Assembly: GCA_902470765.1 (NCBI GenBank)
Contig: CABRHW010000032.1
Coordinates: 1 to 17,016, forward strand
Direction: 5' to 3'
DNA from: an uncultured Collinsella sp.
GTDB taxonomy: Bacteria; Actinomycetota; Coriobacteriia; Coriobacteriales; Coriobacteriaceae
DNA: 17,016 nucleotides
Shown here: positions 14,145 to 17,016 of the stretch, piece after piece
Layout of the letters: each line of letters opens with the position of its first letter
How positions within the stretch are numbered: position 1 is the stretch's first letter
Translations under genes and position numbers: made by a program
Notes under the pieces: generated by a model
What the model was told of the DNA's origin: nothing
Database searches by the model: none
The model's input: the letters and a program-made list of their open reading frames with translations, nothing else

Positions 14145-16097
14145 CTACAGGTTCTTGACACCCATCGCGCGCATGGCGTTCAGGATAGCGATGATCGCCA
14201 CGCCTACGTCGCCAAAGACGGCAAGCCACATATTGGCGATACCCAGCGCTGCCAGCACAAGGATCAGCAGCTTAATGCCCAGCGCAAAGATTATGTTCTG
14301 CCAAACAATCGACATGGTCTTGCGCGCCACGCGGATCGCGCGGGAAATGTTGGACGGCTTGTCGTCCATCAGCACCACGTCGGCGGCCTCGATCGCGGCG
14401 TCGGAGCCCATGGCGCCCATGGCAATGCCCACATCGGCGCGCGTAAGCACAGGAGCGTCGTTGATACCGTCGCCGACAAAGGCGAGCTTGCCCTTGCCAC
14501 TTTCGGCCGCGAGTAGCGCCTCAACGCGCTCGACCTTGTCGCCCGGCAGGAGCTGCGCGTGGAACTCGTCGAGACCGAGTTGCTTGGCCACAGACGCTGC
14601 AACCTCCTCGCGGTCGCCCGTGAGCATGACGGTGCGGTTGATACCGGCGGCATGCAGGTCGCGAATCGTTTGCTCCGCATCGGCCTTAACGGTGTCTGCA
14701 ATCACGATGTGGCCGGCGTACACGCCGTCAACGAGCACGTGGAGGATCGTGCCGACAACCTCACAGTCCGGTGCTTCAACGCCGGCCGCGGCGAGCATCT
14801 TGGCGTTGCCAACGACGACGTGCTTGCCGTCGATGGTTGCCGTCACGCCGTGGCCCGCGTCGTTGGCGGAGTCGCTCACGCGCTTGGGGTCGACCTCGCC
14901 CTGGTAGGCGTCGCGCACGGACTGCGCGATGGGGTGATCGGAGAACGACTCAGCAAGGGCTGCGACTTCGAGCAGCGACTGCTCGGTATAGCCAGCCTCG
15001 GGGTGCACCGCGACGACTGAGAACGTGCCGTTGGTGAGGGTGCCCGTTTTGTCGAAGACGATGGTGTCCACGTCGGCGAGCGTCTCGAGGTAGTTGGAGC
15101 CCTTGATGAGAACGCCCAGCTTGGACGCGCCGCCGATGCCGCCAAAGAAACTCAACGGTACGCTGATCACGAGGGCGCACGGGCAGCTGACGACCAGGAA
15201 GGTCAGGCCGCGCAGGATCCAATCGGACCAAGCGCCAGTCACCAGGCCGCCGCCAAGCGCGAGCACCGCGGCAGCGCCAGTGACGGCGGGGGTGTAGACG
15301 CGGGCAAAGCGCGTGATGAAGTTCTCGGTGCGCGCCTTCTTTTCGCTGGCATTCTCCACGAGCTCCAGAACACGCGCGACGGTTGACTCGCCAAAGGGCT
15401 TGGTGGTGCGCACGTGGATGAGGCCCGTCATGTTGATGCAACCGCTGATGATATCGTCGCCGGTCTTGGCCGGGCGGGGGACCGACTCGCCCGTGAGTGC
15501 GGCGGTGTCGAGCTGGGTTTCGCCCTCGACGATGACGCCGTCGATAGGCACGCGCTCGCCGGGCTTGACGACGATGACGGTGCCGACGGCGATGTCATCG
15601 GGAAAGACCTGTTCGAGTGTGCCGTCGGCTTGCTCGACGTTGGCGTAGTCGGGCGCGATGTCCATCATGGCACTGATCGACTTGCGGCTCTTGCCCACGG
15701 CGTATGCCTGGAACAGCTCACCGACCTGGTAGAACAGCATGACGGCGGCGCCTTCGGCCATGTGCGGGTCGGTGTCGGGGAAGAGCACCATGGCAAACGC
15801 GCCGATGGTTGCGACGGCCATGAGGAAGCTCTCGTCGAACGCCTTGCCGCGGCGGATGTTGTTGAACGCCTTCTGGAGCACGTCGTAGCCGGCAATTAGG
15901 AACGGCACCAGGAACAGCACGAAGCTGGCGTAGATGTCACCCGGGGTGCCGAATGCAGCGGTAAGGGCGCCGAGCTCGTCGAGGGCATAAACAACGGCAA
16001 AAATGCCCAGTGCTACCAGGATGCGGTTGCGCTTGTGCTCAAGGGACTCTTTCTTCTTGCGCTTCTTCTTTTTCTTTTTGGGATCGGCGGCTGCCAT
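14145..16097 (-). CDS. Heavy-metal P1B-type ATPase, zinc/cadmium/lead class, without N-terminal HMA domain
   Basis: Membrane pump that exports divalent soft metals at the cost of ATP. The 650-aa protein shows the P1B-2 pattern: membrane metal site CPC (305-307) in SCPCALVISVPLSFFGG, and Asp630 in the last membrane helix (FGDVGVAIIAILNAMR), a Zn-class signature. Actuator TGES is at 202-205, phosphorylated Asp349 in DKTGTLT, His388-Pro389 in the nucleotide domain, and GDGINDAP at 542-549. The usual N-terminal HMA domain is absent; instead residues 7-16 are an almost pure lysine/arginine run before the first membrane helix. A separate HMA gene lies upstream. GGGAGG precedes the ATG. A SmtB-type operator lies 23 bp before the start codon. 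Cadmium versus zinc preference cannot be told. Confidence 0.93.
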   Translation of the reverse strand: MAAADPKKKKKKRKKKESLEHKRNRILVALGIFAVVYALDELGALTAAFGTPGDIYASFVLFLVPFLIAGYDVLQKAFNNIRRGKAFDESFLMAVATIGAFAMVLFPDTDPHMAEGAAVMLFYQVGELFQAYAVGKSRKSISAMMDIAPDYANVEQADGTLEQVFPDDIAVGTVIVVKPGERVPIDGVIVEGETQLDTAALTGESVPRPAKTGDDIISGCINMTGLIHVRTTKPFGESTVARVLELVENASEKKARTENFITRFARVYTPAVTGAAAVLALGGGLVTGAWSDWILRGLTFLVVSCPCALVISVPLSFFGGIGGASKLGVLIKGSNYLETLADVDTIVFDKTGTLTNGTFSVVAVHPEAGYTEQSLLEVAALAESFSDHPIAQSVRDAYQGEVDPKRVSDSANDAGHGVTATIDGKHVVVGNAKMLAAAGVEAPDCEVVGTILHVLVDGVYAGHIVIADTVKADAEQTIRDLHAAGINRTVMLTGDREEVAASVAKQLGLDEFHAQLLPGDKVERVEALLAAESGKGKLAFVGDGINDAPVLTRADVGIAMGAMGSDAAIEAADVVLMDDKPSNISRAIRVARKTMSIVWQNIIFALGIKLLILVLAALGIANMWLAVFGDVGVAIIAILNAMRAMGVKNL

Positions 16098-16119
16098 GAT
16101 TCAAACCTCCCATTTGAGT

Positions 16120-16165
16120 GTATGAACACTTGCTCATATAATTTTGCGAGCAAAGGCCGCGGCAA
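16120..16165 (-). promoter_or_regulatory. Third ArsR-type operator and candidate promoter of the ATPase gene
   Basis: GTATGAACACTTGCTCATAT (16120-16139) matches the operator before the arsR-type gene at 16 of 20 positions, with the half-sites TATGAACA and GCTCATAT intact. On the minus strand a candidate promoter TTGCCG (16165-16160), 18-bp spacer, TTATAT (16141-16136) overlaps it. Thus the ATPase gene probably has its own repressed promoter in addition to read-through from the regulator gene. The operator call is stronger than the promoter call. Confidence 0.65.
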
Positions 16166-16175
16166 GCGCGGCCTT
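16153..16175. other. Perfect 9-bp hairpin between the HMA and ATPase genes
   Basis: AAGGCCGCG (16153-16161) pairs with CGCGGCCTT (16167-16175) around a 5-nt loop. On the minus strand only TTT follows the stem before TGCTCGC, so it is at most a poor terminator. It could lower read-through from the HMA gene into the ATPase gene or stabilise the upstream mRNA end. Confidence 0.55.
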
Positions 16176-16196
16176 GCAGGTCAACGTATGCGCGGG

Positions 16197-16415
16197 TTAG
16201 AGAATGATCTCGCAGTCCGGCTCGGCGTCGGCCGTAAACTCAACAACGTGGTTGAGCACCTCGTCGAACTCAACATCATCGGCCTCGAGCGTCAGCTTCT
16301 GGGTCATAAAGTTGACGGACACGGATTTAACGCCCTCGAGCTTGGCCAGCTCGTCCTGAAGTTCACGCGCGCAGTTTGCGCAATCGATCTCGTCGAGCTT
16401 GAACTGCTTTTTCAT
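16197..16415 (-). CDS. Stand-alone heavy-metal-associated (HMA) domain protein, metallochaperone-like
   Basis: A 72-aa single-domain protein with the ferredoxin-like HMA fold pattern: strand KKQFKLDEI, metal loop DCANC with Cys12 and Cys15, helix, strand VKSVSVNFMTQKLTLEA. An Asp directly before the first Cys (Asp11) matches the third ligand of zinc/cadmium/lead HMA domains, such as the N-terminal domain of ZntA, rather than copper chaperones. The C-terminus ends in an acidic EPDCEIIL with a third cysteine. It lies between the sensor and the ATPase that lacks this domain, so it probably delivers metal to the pump or regulates it, an inference. AAAGGAA before the ATG at 16415 supports the start. 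The gap to the regulator is 63 bp with no operator copy. Confidence 0.9.
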   Translation of the reverse strand: MKKQFKLDEIDCANCARELQDELAKLEGVKSVSVNFMTQKLTLEADDVEFDEVLNHVVEFTADAEPDCEIIL

Positions 16416-16478
16416 GGTGGGTTCCTTTCCCTGTGTTAGCGGTCTGGGTGCCGGCCGCGCTGATACCGTGGTTGATTG

Positions 16479-16844
16479 CTATTCGCAGATATGGCTCATG
16501 CCCTGGTTAAGCATGGTGTAGACGTGATCGTCGGCGAGCGAGTAGAGAATGTTGCGGCCGTCGCGGCGGAACTTGACCAGGTGCGACTGCTTAAGCGTGC
16601 GCAGCTGGTGCGACACCGCAGACTGCGAGGTTGCGGTCGCTTCGGCGATGTCGGCCACGCAGAGCTCGCGGCCCATGAGGGCATAGAGAATCTTGATGCG
16701 CGTGGTGTCGCTGAAGACCTTGAACAGGTCGGCAAGGTCGTAGAGAAGCTCCTCGTCGGGAAGGTCCTCGGGCGAGCAGGTGGTGGGGATCACGGGCTCG
16801 ATGGCCTCGATGCCAGTCTTTGTTTCATCAGCGTGGCTGCTCAT
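16479..16844 (-). CDS. ArsR/SmtB-family metal-sensing repressor
   Basis: A 121-aa winged-helix repressor that leaves its operator when it binds metal. The HTH spans about residues 60-85 (ELCVADIAEATATSQSAVSHQL). The alpha-5 zinc site of SmtB/CzrA proteins is complete: Asp105, His107, His118 and Glu121, the same spacing as SmtB Asp104, His106, His117 and Glu120. The alpha-3 region reads ELCVAD, with only one cysteine (Cys62) instead of the two of CadC/ArsR (ELCVCD), so the alpha-5 site is expected to be the sensing site. Cys23 in the N-terminal arm is a possible extra ligand. AAAGGA, 7 nt before the ATG, supports the start. It heads the HMA-ATPase locus and most likely senses zinc or cadmium. 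Confidence 0.93.
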   Translation of the reverse strand: MSSHADETKTGIEAIEPVIPTTCSPEDLPDEELLYDLADLFKVFSDTTRIKILYALMGRELCVADIAEATATSQSAVSHQLRTLKQSHLVKFRRDGRNILYSLADDHVYTMLNQGMSHICE

Positions 16845-16857
16845 TGCAATATCCTTT

Positions 16858-16918
16858 CATATGAACATGCGCTCATATAACTTACTTCCGATTATATGAG
16901 CGCATGTTCATATGTCAA
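16858..16918 (-). promoter_or_regulatory. Near-consensus promoter with paired inverted operators before the ArsR-type gene
   Basis: Minus-strand TTGACA (16918-16913), 16-bp spacer and TATAAT (16896-16891) make a textbook vegetative promoter, with a start near 16884. Two 23-bp elements, 16858-16880 and 16892-16914, are exact reverse complements 11 bp apart. Each carries an imperfect 12-2-12-like operator with core ATATGAACATGCGCTCATAT of the SmtB/CadC type (TGAAC...GCTCA). The upstream element covers the -10 and spacer, and the downstream one covers the leader up to the ribosome binding site AAAGGA (16857-16852). Autorepression by the adjacent gene is the clear expectation. Confidence 0.8.
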
Positions 16919-17016
16919 TGACGTTCAGGTAATTCGTCGCACAAAATGATGGGGAATAGTGGACGAGATTCCGGACTGAGCGGTTTTGATAGCCGATGCC
17001 GGGGTGGGTGCCCCCG

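Noticed and set aside
13969..14907. A 312-aa plus-strand open frame crossing the nested palindrome
   Set aside because: Most of it is antisense to the P-type ATPase gene, its Ser/Thr/Ala-rich product has no recognisable domain, and it lacks a ribosome binding site.
16951..17016. GGGGAATAGTGGAC word and a GC hairpin (CGGGG...CCCCG) at the right edge as another repeat copy or terminator
   Set aside because: The similarity to the palindrome C arm is partial and the hairpin is cut off by the window end, so neither can be judged.

Overview
The window looks like chromosomal DNA from a high-GC Coriobacteriia-type actinobacterium, most likely a gut Collinsella or close relative. This rests on GC-rich codon use, gene content and the style of the intergenic repeats; no rRNA or other marker is present, so the assignment is an inference. 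There are 15 protein genes, no tRNA or rRNA, no CRISPR array and no transposase gene.

Layout. 1-380: an intergenic stretch with two strong palindromes, then a promoter. 381-2493 (+): tgt (tRNA-guanine transglycosylase) and a LOG-family nucleotide phosphoribohydrolase, separated by an intrinsic terminator. 2524-3217 (+): a RelB/DinJ-YafQ toxin-antitoxin pair with a palindrome over its promoter region, followed by another palindromic repeat. 3311-4171 (-): a DegV-family fatty-acid-binding protein. 4328-6482 (+): a HAD phosphatase and a PepV-like M20 dipeptidase. 6483-6871: a fold-back element, a terminator and the structured leader of the phosphate operon. 6872-10531 (+): pstS-pstC-pstA-pstB, a complete phosphate ABC importer without phoU beside it, closed by a strong terminator. 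10695-13331 (+): a Uup-like ABC-F ATPase and a Cof-type HAD phosphatase, closely spaced. 13544-13921 (+): a short DtxR/MntR-type metalloregulator. 13922-14144: a convergent gap with a 129-bp nested palindrome. 14145-16844 (-): a zinc/cadmium-type efflux locus, transcribed arsR-type regulator, stand-alone HMA metallochaperone, then a P-type ATPase that lacks its own HMA domain.

How the genes work together. The pst genes form one phosphate-uptake transporter. The metal locus is the most coherent regulatory unit. A SmtB-like repressor with a complete alpha-5 zinc site faces a near-consensus promoter embedded in a perfect 23-bp inverted repeat, and a third copy of the same operator lies just before the ATPase gene, so sensor, carrier and pump appear controlled by the same protein at two places. 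The DtxR/MntR-type gene lies convergent to it and has a hybrid set of metal ligands.

The most noteworthy signals are the three-operator, split-HMA efflux locus, a set of REP-like intergenic palindromes with shared words such as GGGGACGTTC, two long nested fold-backs at gene ends, and a pst leader with mutually exclusive hairpins. I found no clearly new multi-gene system.
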